The notes under the pieces: model-generated
What the model was told of the DNA's origin: nothing
The model's input: the letters and a program-made list of their open reading frames with translations, nothing else
The model's database searches: none
Position numbers and translations under genes: made by a program
Source of the DNA: Hamiltosporidium tvaerminnensis
Lineage: Eukaryota; Microsporidia; Dubosqiidae
Length of the DNA stretch: 64,000 nucleotides
Direction: 5' to 3'
NCBI GenBank assembly: GCA_022605425.2
Contig: CM061253.1
Coordinates: 547,001 to 611,000, forward strand
In this document: positions 24,645 through 36,260 of the stretch, in pieces
Layout of the letters: each line of letters opens with the position of its first letter
Numbering within the stretch: the stretch's first letter is position 1

Positions 24645-25628
24645 TTATTGACAAAGAAGTGTAGGTAAAGTATTTGTAGTATATGTTTGAGGAGCTGCTA
24701 AATTAGAAATACTGTTGCTATTGGCATAATAATATTGGGATGAAGATGAAGGCGGTAAAAGAGAGTTAGTTGAACATGCAGATGTAGATCGGTTATAAGT
24801 AGGTGATGGTAATGATTGATGAGGGGTGGCATTTGCATAGGCGTAATTGTATGCGGTGTTATAAGCGGTTGGATAGGTTGTGGAATTTATTGGCTGAACA
24901 GGTACTGAGTATTGTTGAATCGGTGCGCTAGAACTTGAATATGTTTGCTGTGAAGGTGGAGGTGATGGTGCATTCGGTCTCTTAACAATGGTGGTTTCAA
25001 CTTTACTAGGGGTAGCACATCCATGTTCTTTCATGGCGGTTAGAATAGGTTGGTCCTCTTTTACTGAAGAAGAACTTTCTGATGAATCTGGATCGTTTGT
25101 ATTCTGTGGTGGGGGATCCTCTGGATTTATATAATCACGGAATAAAAATAGTTGATTGTCATCTTGCGCACTACATTGTGCAGCCTTGACTGAAAAACTA
25201 TTTTTACCAAATCTTTTTGTCATATCTATTGCTAAACACTTCCTTGGTCTTCCTAAGACTTTACTTTTATACTTTGATCGTATCATAAAAGCGTCACCGC
25301 CAGTTTCTACAGCCCACCCATCTTCTTCCTCCTTTTCCGATTTACACGGTTCTATATTCTTTCTAGAATTGAAATAACACATCTTCCTTCCATTTACAGT
25401 GATTCTATATCTGTTATCTTTAACTTTTTCAAAAACAACTTTATCCATATCACCAACAATAGCATCTAAATGTGAGAAACCAAGCATATTATCTGCCATT
25501 ACAAGCCTTCTTTCATCTCCTTTGGCAGTAAATATATTTATATGCTTTCCTATAATTTCTTTTCTCATGCTATCCGCTTTCACAATACTACACAACACAA
25601 ATATAAAGAATCGTAATTTTAACAACAT
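24645..25628 (-). CDS. secreted ricin-B-lectin-like protein 2
   Basis: A 327-residue protein with a clear signal peptide (MLLKLRFFIFVLCSIVKA). Residues 20-166 form a compact domain that I read as a ricin-B-like beta-trefoil: KMCYFNSRKNIEPCK (82-96), GWAVETGGDAFMIRSKY (104-120), RKCLAID (129-135) and QCSAQDDNQLFLF (151-163). Lone cysteines at about 84, 95, 131 and 152 recur in both neighbours and could form disulfides. The tail (about 170-327) is rich in Pro, Ser, Tyr, Thr and Ala, low complexity, suitable for O-glycosylation or an extended stalk. The last residues are TLPTLLCQ. Closest in the window to lectin-like gene 3, with the identical hexapeptide IEPCK preceded by SRK. The trefoil call comes from motif pattern and is moderately secure; secretion is better supported. 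Confidence 0.8.
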   Translation of the reverse strand: MLLKLRFFIFVLCSIVKADSMRKEIIGKHINIFTAKGDERRLVMADNMLGFSHLDAIVGDMDKVVFEKVKDNRYRITVNGRKMCYFNSRKNIEPCKSEKEEEDGWAVETGGDAFMIRSKYKSKVLGRPRKCLAIDMTKRFGKNSFSVKAAQCSAQDDNQLFLFRDYINPEDPPPQNTNDPDSSESSSSVKEDQPILTAMKEHGCATPSKVETTIVKRPNAPSPPPSQQTYSSSSAPIQQYSVPVQPINSTTYPTAYNTAYNYAYANATPHQSLPSPTYNRSTSACSTNSLLPPSSSSQYYYANSNSISNLAAPQTYTTNTLPTLLCQ

Positions 25629-27115
25629 TTCATATTAAAATTTGACTTCTTTTATAATTTTATTTAATTATTAAACGTTTTACATTATACCTATTAAAAA
25701 TATATTTGATTTTTTTAAAAATTGATTTGTAACAACGTACATCAATATGTTTTAGATTATACATATAAAAGCCAAAATTAAAAATATTGGTATTATTTCA
25801 GTCGGAAGTTCAATATTTAAATTTACTTATAATTTATTTAATATGAATCATAAAGTAAAATATTATTTGTTGAAACTCAATGATTATCTTTGGTGTATCA
25901 TTTATGTTTAACTGTTTGATAAAATATCTGATTCTTAAAATTGATCTTTTAAGAAAGATAATACATTGATTTGAATAAATATTTACACTCACGTAAGCTT
26001 AAGTCTTAAATTTTCTGGAACCAACTTACTCTGTTAAAAATTTGTCGTAAAAAACACTAACTTAGATCATAAAATTAAAATATTTTCACAAATGAATAGC
26101 TTATTTATAGAGAAATGAATAGAATTTATTGTATCACTTAAGATTTTTTTAGAAATAATATTCATTAATGAAAAAAAGTGTTAAAATTAATTTCGAAATT
26201 AAAAAAAGATAAAAGAAAGATTTATTGATTATTTGGTTTGCTTTTGGGATCTTTGCTCCATCCATTAAAAAGCGATTTTCACAATTAGTTAATATTCATT
26301 AAGATTTTATTTACAATTTCAGTTCTCCAGGGAAAGTATTATTATGACTTATTCAGTAAAAATACTAAACAATTTATTATAAATATAATTATATATATTG
26401 GTGTTATATCAGGATATATAGGCCGATCTCCTATAATCCTGAGTTATATCGATTAAAAGAAATAAATTTTCATTTGTTCATCCTCGACACCGAGAGTATA
26501 AGTGAACAGGAATATGTATTAAGGTGTTATATAATTAGAAATTATTCAAATTTATTTCAAGCGTATTTATTATTCGAATTTAATTAATATACAATTGATA
26601 TTTCAAATTTTATATCTGAATAGACTGGTAAAAATAATAGATAGATATTGGTCTGAATCAAAAAAAAAGTTTAAAAATCCTGAGTTGTAAATTTTTACCT
26701 TCATTCTACACTTAGATTCCAAAATACTTAAATGTCATATTAGTTTGAAATCTATTTATATATTCATTATGAAACAAAAAAACGATTTAAAATCCAATTT
26801 ATAGTAAATTATAGAATCTACAGAAAGCAATTAATAAAAAGCTATAACTAAAGTATAGTTTGGGAATTTAAACGGGGTTTTTGATACTTTTAGAGAGAAA
26901 TACTTATATTTAATCCAAAAACTAAAATATAATCTATTTTTATAGCCGAAACATTTAATTTAAAAACAAAATCAATACTGAGAATCTCATTTGAAAGAGT
27001 AAACATTTTTTACACAAAAATACAGCTAAGAACAATCATAAAACTGTGTTTTACATGTAAAAACAAAGATAAAAGATAAAAAATCGATGTAATTTATGTT
27101 AATATTTAGTTTATT
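25629..27115. other. AT-rich spacer with one repeat A copy
   Basis: No gene between lectin-like genes 2 and 3. A partial repeat A copy lies at 26395-26525. Confidence 0.65.
26395..26525 (-). repeat. repeat family A, copy 2 (partial)
   Basis: Contains GGCCGATCTCCTATAATCCT and, 35 bases on, TTTGTTCATCCTCGACACCG followed by AGAG, as in the copy at 35.1 kb. The end that carries the CCAAGCAGAAAG motif in other copies is missing. Confidence 0.75.
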
Positions 27116-28168
27116 CTATTGACAAACTAAGAGCAAGGACATGTTTTGAGAGCAAACTGGGATTTTACCTGAAATATAAGAGTTTCCGTATGCATCAGTA
27201 TGAATATAAATCGGTTCTGTTGCTCCAACAGTAGAATAAAAAGGTTTTGTAGGCTCACATATATTGTTGCTAGGGGCATATTGAGTTGATGGGGGCTGTT
27301 GATATGGATTATACGATGGCTGTTGATATGGATTATATGATGGTTGTGCGGGTTGTGTATTGTTGTATCCGTATTGCTGATTATAAGACGGCTGTGTTCT
27401 GTTTTCATATGTATTTGGTTGCTGGTAATTGCTGTAATATGAATTTGAATAATTGTAAGTATTTTGGGGAATCTGAGTAGAATAGTCAGGGGTTTGGGTC
27501 GTACAGGTTGTTATGCGTATCGGTGTTGTAATGAGACCTTCTTTTATACCTTCAATAAGTCCTTCGTTTTGACTTTCAAATGTAGTTTCTAACATTTCGG
27601 ATGAAGATTCTCTATTTGATTCTTTATAACTCATTTCTACTGATCCTGACTCGATTTCATTATCTTCCATTGCAGTGCTATGTGGTTTAAAGGAGAATAA
27701 TTGATCCTTATCTTTCTTATCACAATTTTCTGCTGAAATTTTATATAAATCAGCACGAGGTTTATTTGACACGTCAATTTTTAAACATTTTCTATTTTTT
27801 AGCGGTTTTTTATGATTATGTTTTGATTTAATCATATAAAAACCTTTTTCTTTTTTGATAGACCACCCATCCTCTTCATCTAATTCAGCTTTACAAGGCT
27901 CAATGCTTTTCCGAGAAGGAAAGTAGCATATTTTTGAATTAAATACCGTAATAGTGTATCTATTTTTAGCTGCTTTAGTAATATGTACCTTGTCACCTAT
28001 TCCTATAATCTTTTCAGCATCTCTAAAAAATATTCCTGATTTAGGAAATCTTACAAGTCCTTTCGTAGAGCCAGACGAAGTATATAATGACAAAGGTTTA
28101 TCCAAAAATTTTTCTTCGATATCTTTAGATATTATCAACTTTATAAATACCATACTAAAAAATAACAT
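27116..28168 (-). CDS. secreted ricin-B-lectin-like protein 3
   Basis: A 350-residue protein from ATG 28168. The frame runs open five codons further to a TTG, but that is a less likely start. Signal peptide MLFFSMVFIKLIISK, then a beta-trefoil-like domain to about residue 165: KICYFPSRKSIEPCK (79-93), GWSIKKEKGFYMIKSKHNHK (101-120), RKCLKIDV (126-133) and CDKKDKDQLFSF (149-160). The tail is rich in Tyr, Gln, Pro, Asn, Ser and Thr and includes tandem PSYNPYQQ units near residues 275-295. The protein ends LLLVCQ, keeping the terminal Cys-Gln of its paralogues although the tails otherwise do not align. First gene of the three-member minus-strand cluster; spacing of 1.5-2 kb argues against one transcript. 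Probably surface or spore-wall associated; ligand unknown. Confidence 0.8.
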   Translation of the reverse strand: MLFFSMVFIKLIISKDIEEKFLDKPLSLYTSSGSTKGLVRFPKSGIFFRDAEKIIGIGDKVHITKAAKNRYTITVFNSKICYFPSRKSIEPCKAELDEEDGWSIKKEKGFYMIKSKHNHKKPLKNRKCLKIDVSNKPRADLYKISAENCDKKDKDQLFSFKPHSTAMEDNEIESGSVEMSYKESNRESSSEMLETTFESQNEGLIEGIKEGLITTPIRITTCTTQTPDYSTQIPQNTYNYSNSYYSNYQQPNTYENRTQPSYNQQYGYNNTQPAQPSYNPYQQPSYNPYQQPPSTQYAPSNNICEPTKPFYSTVGATEPIYIHTDAYGNSYISGKIPVCSQNMSLLLVCQ

Positions 28169-28561
28169 ATATTTTAATTTCAAACATAGTATTTATACTT
28201 TTATAATTATCTTTGCGTTTTAAAATCCACCATTTATTATATATTTCAATTTTTCACAATTATTTTTATTACGTGTCAAATTTTTATTCAGTTTCATTCG
28301 TTTCAGTTCAAAAATTTACAAACACTAGTTATCAATTTGTATCTTTTTGATAGGTAACGGAACTTAGAAAATTAGTTAAGTTTTAATTGGACATTTATTG
28401 TTCTAAAGAATCCAGAAAAGTAATAAGTAAGATAGTAAACTATAAGCTTATATAAAGGGCTATCAAAAGTTTCCTATTTAGTTTTAAATGTTTTTAATTT
28501 CAGATGAATAAAATATATGAAAATGAGCAAATAGCATTCTTCTTTCTATTTTAAAATTTAT

Positions 28562-28745
28562 ATCTACGATTTTTTTTTAGTAGATCGCTCCTTCTCTACA
28601 GATATAACACAACCCAATAATGAATCATAGCTTCGCCAAGTTATAGGCGTTCCAAAGACAATTTCTTGTAATAGATTAGGTTGTCAGCCTAACGCAAACT
28701 TTCCAAACGATAGATAAAGAGTGTGCCAAACGATATCTAAGATAA
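28562..28745 (-). repeat. repeat family C, copy 1
   Basis: On the minus strand it contains AAGTTTGCGTTAGGCTGACA and TTGTGTTATATCTGTAGAGA. These match 37494-37640 on the plus strand (AAGTTTGCGTTAGAGTGACA and TTGTGTTCCCTCTGTAGAGA) at similar spacing, with an A/T-run at the far end of both. No ORF. Perhaps a SINE. Confidence 0.7.
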
Positions 28746-29679
28746 TGCCTTAAAAAATATTTTTGCTTATTCTTCGTATCCTTTATAGATCAGAAAAATA
28801 GAAATTTTATTATTTGATACAAAAGATTATAAAAATATAACGAAAAGTTAATAGATCGGCTATCTTAAGAGTTAACTACACAATCATTTCTGTATTCGAA
28901 TTATATGCTCAAATATAACAATTCCTAATAGAATATTCTTCAACATATCTTATTTTCTATTCGTATATTATTTACTAATGCGGATATTCATCAAATTTAA
29001 TAAAATATACTTTATTCAAAACTTAGAAATCCATATCAAATTAATAAATTCCATAAAATTGAATAATTTAAATTTTAAAACCAAATTCTTCTATATTATA
29101 TTACCGATAGACTTGATTAATAAAACATTGATTCTTCTAAATTCAAAAATTTATAATATTTATGTATGATAACCCAAAATATATTCAAACAATTTATCAT
29201 ATTTCAAATTATTTTCTCAAATGGTTTAAATGTTAATTTTCGAACTATTACTATTACAAAGTAAATTTTAAAAAGACATGAAATAAATTTGAGCAAATAC
29301 ATTTTTTCTGCAAACTTTCTTATAATAAGGAATTCGGAGTTTTTTAATATTTCATATTTTGAGGAGAAAAAATGTGTGCTATTTTTAATGGAAAAAATTC
29401 TATCAAAATGTTATAGATTGTGCCAAATATGGGATTACTAAAGTGCAAATACTATAAAATTTCAGGAAGCTTGTCAAGTAATATGAACTACGATCAGAAA
29501 AGAAGGATTTAAAAACAAGGAGCCAATATAAACTTCGAAAATGGTGATTATATAAGATAGGTATCAACAATATCATTCAAGAAGCTATAAAAGATGGTGA
29601 AAAAGAGCCGAGCCAATGTTTTTTCTTCTATACATCTTCCTATCCATATTCGTATAAAAGCAATGCACCGGGAAACCAC
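28746..29679. other. AT-rich spacer
   Basis: No supportable gene. From about 29480 the sequence begins to read like decayed coding DNA leading into the integrase copy, but no domain can be named before about 29680. Confidence 0.5.
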
Positions 29680-30740
29680 AATTAAAGCTGCGGGTTTAAG
29701 CGAGAGAGAACAGAACCATTCGTTAAACGTGCCAAGATTGCCAGAAAATCAACCTTTGATGCGAAATATGCAATTTAGTCTAAAACGGCTAATTATTAGA
29801 ATAAAAATTTCAGAAAGATCTTGTTGATATGGCGCAAATACTTGAAAGATAATGACGGCTATGTATAAATCTTACACATTTTGGATGTACACTCCAAATT
29901 TAAATTAGGGTACTATTGCTAACAAAGTCAGCAGCCGTAGTTTTAAAAGCGCTTATTATCATATTTTATCCGAAGGTGCACCTAGTATTCTACAAACAGA
30001 TAATGAAATGAAGTCGGTAAATGAAAGGATAAAACAAATATGTGTTGACCCCAACATTTCTTTTGTTCCTAGAAGAACAAGGCACCCATAAAAATAAGAA
30101 AAAGGTTAGAGATGCAACCAGACAATTATCCGCAATTCTGCTATAAATTTACGAACATCTAACAGAAAAGATGGATAGGTTTAAATAAGAAAATCGTACT
30201 TAGTATTAAGCTACAATTAAATTTAGGGCAAAGAAATAAATATAGCCACAATGGAGATATATAGAGGTCGAATAGAAAAAAATTCATTTTTTTACGAAGA
30301 AAATGCAATCATAAAAGAATATTCTTCACGCTCCGAATCAAAGGAAAATTTTGAAAATATAGATAGAAACATCTAAATGTCATCTGATGAAGATCAAGTA
30401 AATGATGAGAATAACAACCTGATAAATCCATTGTTCTAGGTACGGATTTACTTTAATATCAAGTCACAGGTGTCTTTCTATGAAGAAGGATGCGGATGAA
30501 CACTTTTTTTCACATAAAATTTAATCCCAGTGATATCGTGCTACTACAGAGAGGTTTCAATAACAATCAAAGGACCAAAAAATTCAAAATCATTAACTTC
30601 TTCTAAAAAAATCTTCGGAAATGATTGCTAGGAGTAGCCTTGATATTTTTTTGATAGATGTGACAGCAAGCTCAAAATTATTGCAAAAAATTGTATTAAG
30701 AAGTATCATTATGATATATTATTTTGTCTTGAAAACAACA
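29680..30740 (+). pseudogene. decayed DDE (rve) integrase element, copy 1
   Basis: Broken into short frames by many stops, but the integrase core is legible: DGYV-stop-ILHILDVHSKF near 29860-29905 (first catalytic Asp region), LQTDNEMKSVNERIKQIC near 29990-30043 (second Asp, the TDN block) and RRTRHP near 30075-30092, which in intact relatives leads into QGQxERxNxT. A C-terminal segment DIVLLQRGFNNNQRTKKFKI (near 30535-30595) parallels the GDKVLLKNNF segment of the copy at 39.6 kb. This layout matches retroelement-type integrases related to KRBA2-like proteins, which I recall as common in microsporidian genomes. No polymerase was found nearby. Confidence 0.7.
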
Positions 30741-31143
30741 TGAATGATTAAACCCCCTCCCAATTCATAACAAATACGGTTATATCTTTTAAAGTAATAT
30801 TTTTCTATCTTATTTTCTCTTAAATTTCTTAATTACTGTTTTTGTGTTTCTACATATTTATATTTATTAAAATTAAAAAAAAATAAGAAATTTAGGAAAA
30901 TATTAAACGATGGAAAATGGCTTACAAAAAAGAATTAGAGTGAAAAATATTTTTTTTAGAAAACAAACCGAAATAATATATGGTTTTTAGAGATTTTTGT
31001 GGAAAAAAAATTTACAGTTGTGGAATGGGTTTGACAAAAAATAACACAAATTAATGTAGTAATCTCTTAAAATAGTTTGAATAAAATATTAAGGAAGTAT
31101 AACTTAGTAGGCAATTCATTGGGTTTTTTTTGAATTAAGTAAG

Positions 31144-31167
31144 GGAATATTCCTTTTGGAATATTCC
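31144..31167. repeat. paired GGAATATTCC palindromes
   Basis: GGAATATTCC occurs twice, separated by TTTT. Each 10-mer is itself a palindrome, so the whole can fold as a hairpin with a TTTT loop. It could be a terminator, a protein-binding site or chance; no adjacent gene explains it. Confidence 0.6.
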
Positions 31168-32369
31168 GGGGCTTTATTATGACACAATACTATGAGATGT
31201 ATCCTAAAAGACTTAAGTATCCATGAATGTAGAAGCGAATATACAATACATAATACACAATAAGAAAGTGGAAATAATTTAATTAAATCGACTAATAGAA
31301 CTTTCTTTCCGCTAGATTAAAGCCGAGGAGTGCCTGGAGGGGGCATTAATGGGGGTTTTGAAGTAGCTGAGAGACTTAAGGAATCAGCATGCGTTTAAAA
31401 TAAGCATGTTTCGAGAAATATTGTGTTAATCGTGGCAAAACAAAAAAAATACATCATATTTTACTTGGGGCGCCCAAGATGAGACAAACATCGACACTTT
31501 TGCCAATTAGATTTTAAAAAAGAAAATGAAAGCTTTAAATTGGGTGACTAAATACTTTATAATAAAATAATTGCCTTAATCTGAAATTTAAATAAATATC
31601 ATCAACTTAAGTTTCTAGAGAGAAGTAGATCAGGAACATTCAAAAATAAAATACAAATAAAGATAATATCAGATTACAATTATCTTACACATAATTTTTT
31701 AAAAGAAAAGTTTAAAAAGTTTTTACGTCTTCCCATAGACGATTTACTTATGATTCTGTGCAGATCATTATAAGTTTGTACGGACTAATACTTAGCGATA
31801 TAAAAATTTGGGATTTTTTAGCTACCAGGAGAACTTTTACAAGTATGAAATGAAAATATGAAAAGCTATTACAGATAAGTTCTATTATGTTTTCTTTACG
31901 AAGATCAAACATAAATTGAGTATAAAATTTGAAAAATTGTAAATGATAAGCATATTGTGGATTGACTCACGACAAAAAAGGTCTGAAACTTAAATATTAC
32001 GTAAATGCTGGATTTTGGAACCAAAAAATAACATGATACAATAAAAAAATCATCCCAGAACATAATCACAAATCTGATTTGGTTTATATCTACTGTAAAA
32101 CTTATACTTTGTTCTATATTATTACTCAAAGGCCGAATTTATTCTTAAATTAGAAGTGATTTAACTTTGATTAATGTATAAAATTAAAGGTAATATATGT
32201 CTTGAATTAAAATATTATTCCCATATTAAAATCTAATTATAATTAAATTTTTCATACATTCATCCGAACGAAAATAGGAAATAAATATTATGCTTTTTTT
32301 TTTATTTTTATGTTGCTAAATCAACAAGTGTTGGAGCAAGCCGTAAAAGATTATCAAATCTAGTACCAA

Positions 32370-32606
32370 GTGAATGTAGACTTTTTTAATTGTATTCCTA
32401 ATAAATTTAGCAAACGACATATACCAAACGATGATGAGATTTTAAATCGAGATAATCTAGAAAGGATAGTGGAATTAATTGATGCCAATAGTGTAAAGAA
32501 TATAAGCATGTTTGGCAATGAAAATTACCCGAATTTGTTGTCTGAAAAAGTTAGTAAAATAATGAATTGTAAAGAGGGTAGTCTAAGACCAAAGATAAAA
32601 AGTTAA
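32370..32606 (+). pseudogene. short orphan frame, possibly a secreted-protein remnant
   Basis: A 78-codon open frame from ATG 32370. The sequence looks protein-like (FFNCIPNKFSKRHIPNDDEI; LERIVELIDANSVKNISMFG). Just upstream, from about 32290, another frame reads a hydrophobic leader (MLFFFIFMLL), so this may be the remnant of a secreted protein with a frameshift. The SVKNISMFG phrase is faintly LRR-like. No CCC motif. It could also be chance. Confidence 0.3.
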
Positions 32607-33794
32607 TTAAATTGTTTTAACTATTTTTTTTTAACGACTTTTAATTTATTATCAAAACATCTACTCATTTAAACCAATGTAAATACCATAAGCCAAAAAA
32701 AAATTCTAGTATATTTTTTATAATGACACTTTTTATAAGATTAACACAGTATGCTAATTTTAAAAATTAAAATAGTGAAAATTTTTACTAAATATAAGCA
32801 AATATATTCTGAAAACCTCTAATTCAAGTCAAAACAAACAACTGTATAATCATTACACTCAAAATAGAATTTCAATTACAATATTTCAATATATGTTTGA
32901 TATTCAATTTAAGACCTACTATCATCGATAATGATCTAGGATTATGAAATTTTAGAATTGACCTAAGTATTTCATAATTTATATCTTTCGTTACGCATAA
33001 TGATCAAAACTATATGTGCTTTGCGGAACTGCACACATAATTTAAGCAATCTATAAAGAATTTAATTTATGAAATATTACTGGTGTAAGATAGGATAAAT
33101 TAAAACATACAAATTGCAGAAAATAGTAAAAGCCAAGTGGAATATGAATTATTTTAGAAATCTAAATATATAACGATTTTATGGAATAAAATTCTTATGA
33201 TTAGCCAAATTACCAAGATTATGTGCAATGAAATGTTTTGTTCTTTAAAAAATTCTATTATTGTATGAGCGGTGATTTTGAAATTCCTAGATTACAAAAC
33301 TTGCAATGAAAATGTATATTCGAACGATTTGAAGACTAAAAACATTTTATATCATCCAAAACCAGGAATCTGGTTTTTCCTATAGACATTGAATTATTAG
33401 AGAAACAACTTTAAAATTTTAGGTGTATTAAATTCATCCATCGTATTTTTAAATATGTGTCCAAACAATTAAAAAAATATTAATTTTATTCGCTTTTTTT
33501 TATCTAGAAGAGCAAGTAAATGGTCACCTGATTAATTTATTTATTGTTTACATCTCCAAGCTCTGATTTACCTCCCCTACAATTTAGAAATTGTAGACTT
33601 TAAAGGATATTCCATTTGATTTCTAATGTATTCGCAACCATTAAATATGGTAAAAAGGTTTACTAAGTGAAGTTGGATAAAATTTGAACGCCAAATACTT
33701 ACTATTTTTTGAAAATTTATAAATGTAATTTTTGATTCTATAACATTTCGGTAATATATGCGTATAAATCCTACCGATTAGCTTCTTATTTATA

Positions 33795-35885
33795 TCAGAG
33801 CTCTCCAAACCACCGCCCGCAGACACATTTCATGAGCCTGCAGTATGCCATACAGAAATTCCCTCTACTTAGCCCTAAATTTTTTTATTGGAGAGTGGGT
33901 GTTTCTTTAAGCTAAAAAAATGATAAAATTCCCGTATAGTATACAAAAAAATTACAATTACAAATAATTTTTATTATCAATTCGTAATACAAATAAATTT
34001 TATTTGGTTTTTAACATCTTTCTGACAATATTTTTATTATTATTTTATACAAAAATAAAAATAATCGGTGGCATAATTTATTATTAGTGAGAATGATGTA
34101 GTTTAAATTTATCCCTAATATTATCTTGAAACCGTGGTTCTAATTTACTAGTAGAAATTGTCTTTAAAGATAGCAACGGCTTATCTGTTACTTTGGATAT
34201 GTAAATATTCTTTGTGTATTTCATTTAGAGAATATTTTTTTCACATAGATAGGTAATACCGAAAGCGTAAATAAATCACGAGCTAACTTATGAACGTTAT
34301 TAAATTATATAGAGCGAAGACACTTATTAAATCCCTCATATGATGACTATAAATATTTTTCTTCGGAAATATTCTCTCATTTTACATCAATTATTTCCAA
34401 TTAAAGCTTCTGAGCGAGAGTTTCGGCATTAGTAGCGGTAAAAAGTTTTTGGAAAATTTTAATATTGTTTGCTGCCAAATCGAAATCAGAAGGACGATAA
34501 TCGCAATCTATTTTCGGAATATTCAAAGTTTCTAATGCAAACTCTATTGGAAATGCTGTCTCCGTTTGTTCACTGAATATTTGGCACGTAAAAAATAAGT
34601 GAATTTTTTTTTTGGAATTTGAAAAAATTTAAAGAAAGTATTTTCTGTGACTGTATGTTTCAGGCAGTATCTGTTTTTTCATTGCAATTTTAAATTGATA
34701 TGATTCATATATTTGGTTAAATCTGCTTAAAAATATAATTTTCATAGTCATTCATTACTTTGTAACTCAACAAAGAGGAAATTTCTTTGATATAAAAGTA
34801 TTTCGATGAGTTTTCTACGTCTAACAAACTGCGTCAAACCTTTTCCAAAGCTGAGCTACCGAATTGCAGTAATATATACTAAATCATTTTCTCTGATTTC
34901 TTCAATAAAATCACAAAATTAACGATGATTGGGTGGATGTGATTTTATATAGTTAACAGTTGATATTAAGTGAAGAAAGAATAAGCACATTAAAAACTTT
35001 CTGCTTGGTAATAAATGAATACAAGTTGAATCTAAATCATTGCTGTCATTGTGGTTGGATATAAACCACACTGGATCCATAAGACAATCCCCTTTAATTC
35101 CGAGTCACGAATGATTACAAGAAACGAATAAAATATTCGTTTGTTCATCCTCGACACTGAGAGGTAAAAAAGGAACGGAATAAGTATGTAAGTAGTTGTT
35201 GATATTACTAGTTTAAAAACCACCACATGTCTTAGCATTTCCAGCATAACTACTGTTGATGAATACTACAATGATTATCAATGGTTTGGAATCACTGCAA
35301 TTTTCTGCTGCTTTACATACAAGAGCGACCCACATTTATTTTTTATATTCATATATTTTCCGACATAAGTTGGAATACACTTCAAGTTTTTACATCAAGG
35401 TTATTCTTTGCAATAGATTTTTCGACTTAGTAAAAATATCTTGCCAGTACTTATTTGTGAATACTTAGAATATCTAAAAGCTCTTTATATACTTCATGAT
35501 TTGGATCAACTTCTTGAATAAAAATCAAAACGTTAGCTATATTCGAAATATCTGTTGAGTCATACAAAGTCGTATAAACAATTCTAGGGTTGGGTTCTTG
35601 TCAAAAAAATTTTTGATTATATTACTTGCCCTGTCATATACTCTCCTCGCTATTGTTTTGACCGAAAAACTGATTTTTTTAAATGATTCATTTTTTCTAG
35701 GGACATTTCTAATGCTGACCAATAATACATCTTCGACAAATTCACCGTCCTTGCTCATGTTTACCACGTTTTATAATATATAAGTCACATGTAAAATAGC
35801 TCGGGGTTACTGCTTCTTGGCCAGCATTTACTTTCCTTAACAACGATTTTTGAGTTTTTTACACGCATTTAAAGTTTGGACCCTG
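33795..35885 (-). mobile_element. hAT transposon copy 1, nearly full length, decayed
   Basis: Both terminal inverted repeats are visible: CAGAGCTCTCCAAACCACCG (from 33796) and, on the other strand from 35885, CAGGGTCCAAACTTTAAA. The transposase runs on the minus strand. N-terminal KDGEFVEDVLLVSIRN and KTIARRVYD (35767-35600) match the GELVKEC...RTVTRRIE block. IQEVDPNHEVYKELLDIL (35520-35465) matches FIRGVDxxFxVxEELLDL, and VEKSIAKNNLDVK follows. An HQQ from the HCIIHQ block is near 35250. Then come VISTVNYIKSHPPNHR (after removing a nested insert), DLTKYMNHINLKLQ, and the C-terminus SKVTDKPLLSLKTISTSKLE ending HHSH-stop at 34084. This is the FAM200/ZBED5/GTF2IRD2-like branch. Many stops and shifts make it non-functional. 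Flanks TATTTATA and TAATTATA resemble an 8-bp target duplication (7 of 8). Confidence 0.85.
34969..35197 (-). repeat. repeat family A, copy 3, inserted into hAT copy 1
   Basis: This ~229-bp element is flanked by GTTGATATTA on both sides (34959-34968 and 35198-35207). Removing it joins VIS to TVNYIKSH and restores the hAT protein in frame. Contains TTTGTTCATCCTCGACACTG at one end and the minus-strand right end CCAAGCAGAAAGTTTTTAAT at the other. One of the most complete A copies, so it defines the element ends. Confidence 0.85.
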
Positions 35886-36260
35886 TAATTATAGACTTCC
35901 AGTAAATTTAGAGTAATTCATATAATTTTTTTTTGACAATGACGTTTTATATTGTATTCTTTAATTACCGAAATGGATTACTACAAATAAAACATATTAC
36001 TATATTGCTTGATTAAATAACAAATTACTAGCACCCTATTTGTTTTTTAAAGATTGAGAATTCATTACTTATCTTTCTCTTTTTTCCTTATTCATATTTA
36101 TTCAAATAGAGGAAATAAAAAAAATGAAATAAGAATATAGTATGGTAACATTAAAATTTTCAATAAAAATAAAATAAGAATACAGTTTGATTAACGTTAA
36201 AATTTTTTGCAAAAAAATAAAATTAATAAATTTCTTTTAAGCGCTGTTTAACTACCAAGA
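35886..36260. other. AT-rich spacer between hAT copy 1 and repeat B1
   Basis: No gene or structured element recognised. Confidence 0.6.

Larger units (their letters stand above)
30741..33794. other. spacer without a firm gene
   Basis: Three kilobases with no recognisable domain. Contains the palindrome at 31144-31167 and a short frame at 32370-32606, both listed separately. Confidence 0.55.

Noticed and set aside
25156-25638. Plus-strand frames over lectin-like gene 2
   Set aside because: Antisense to a signal-peptide protein with conserved paralogues. No independent support.
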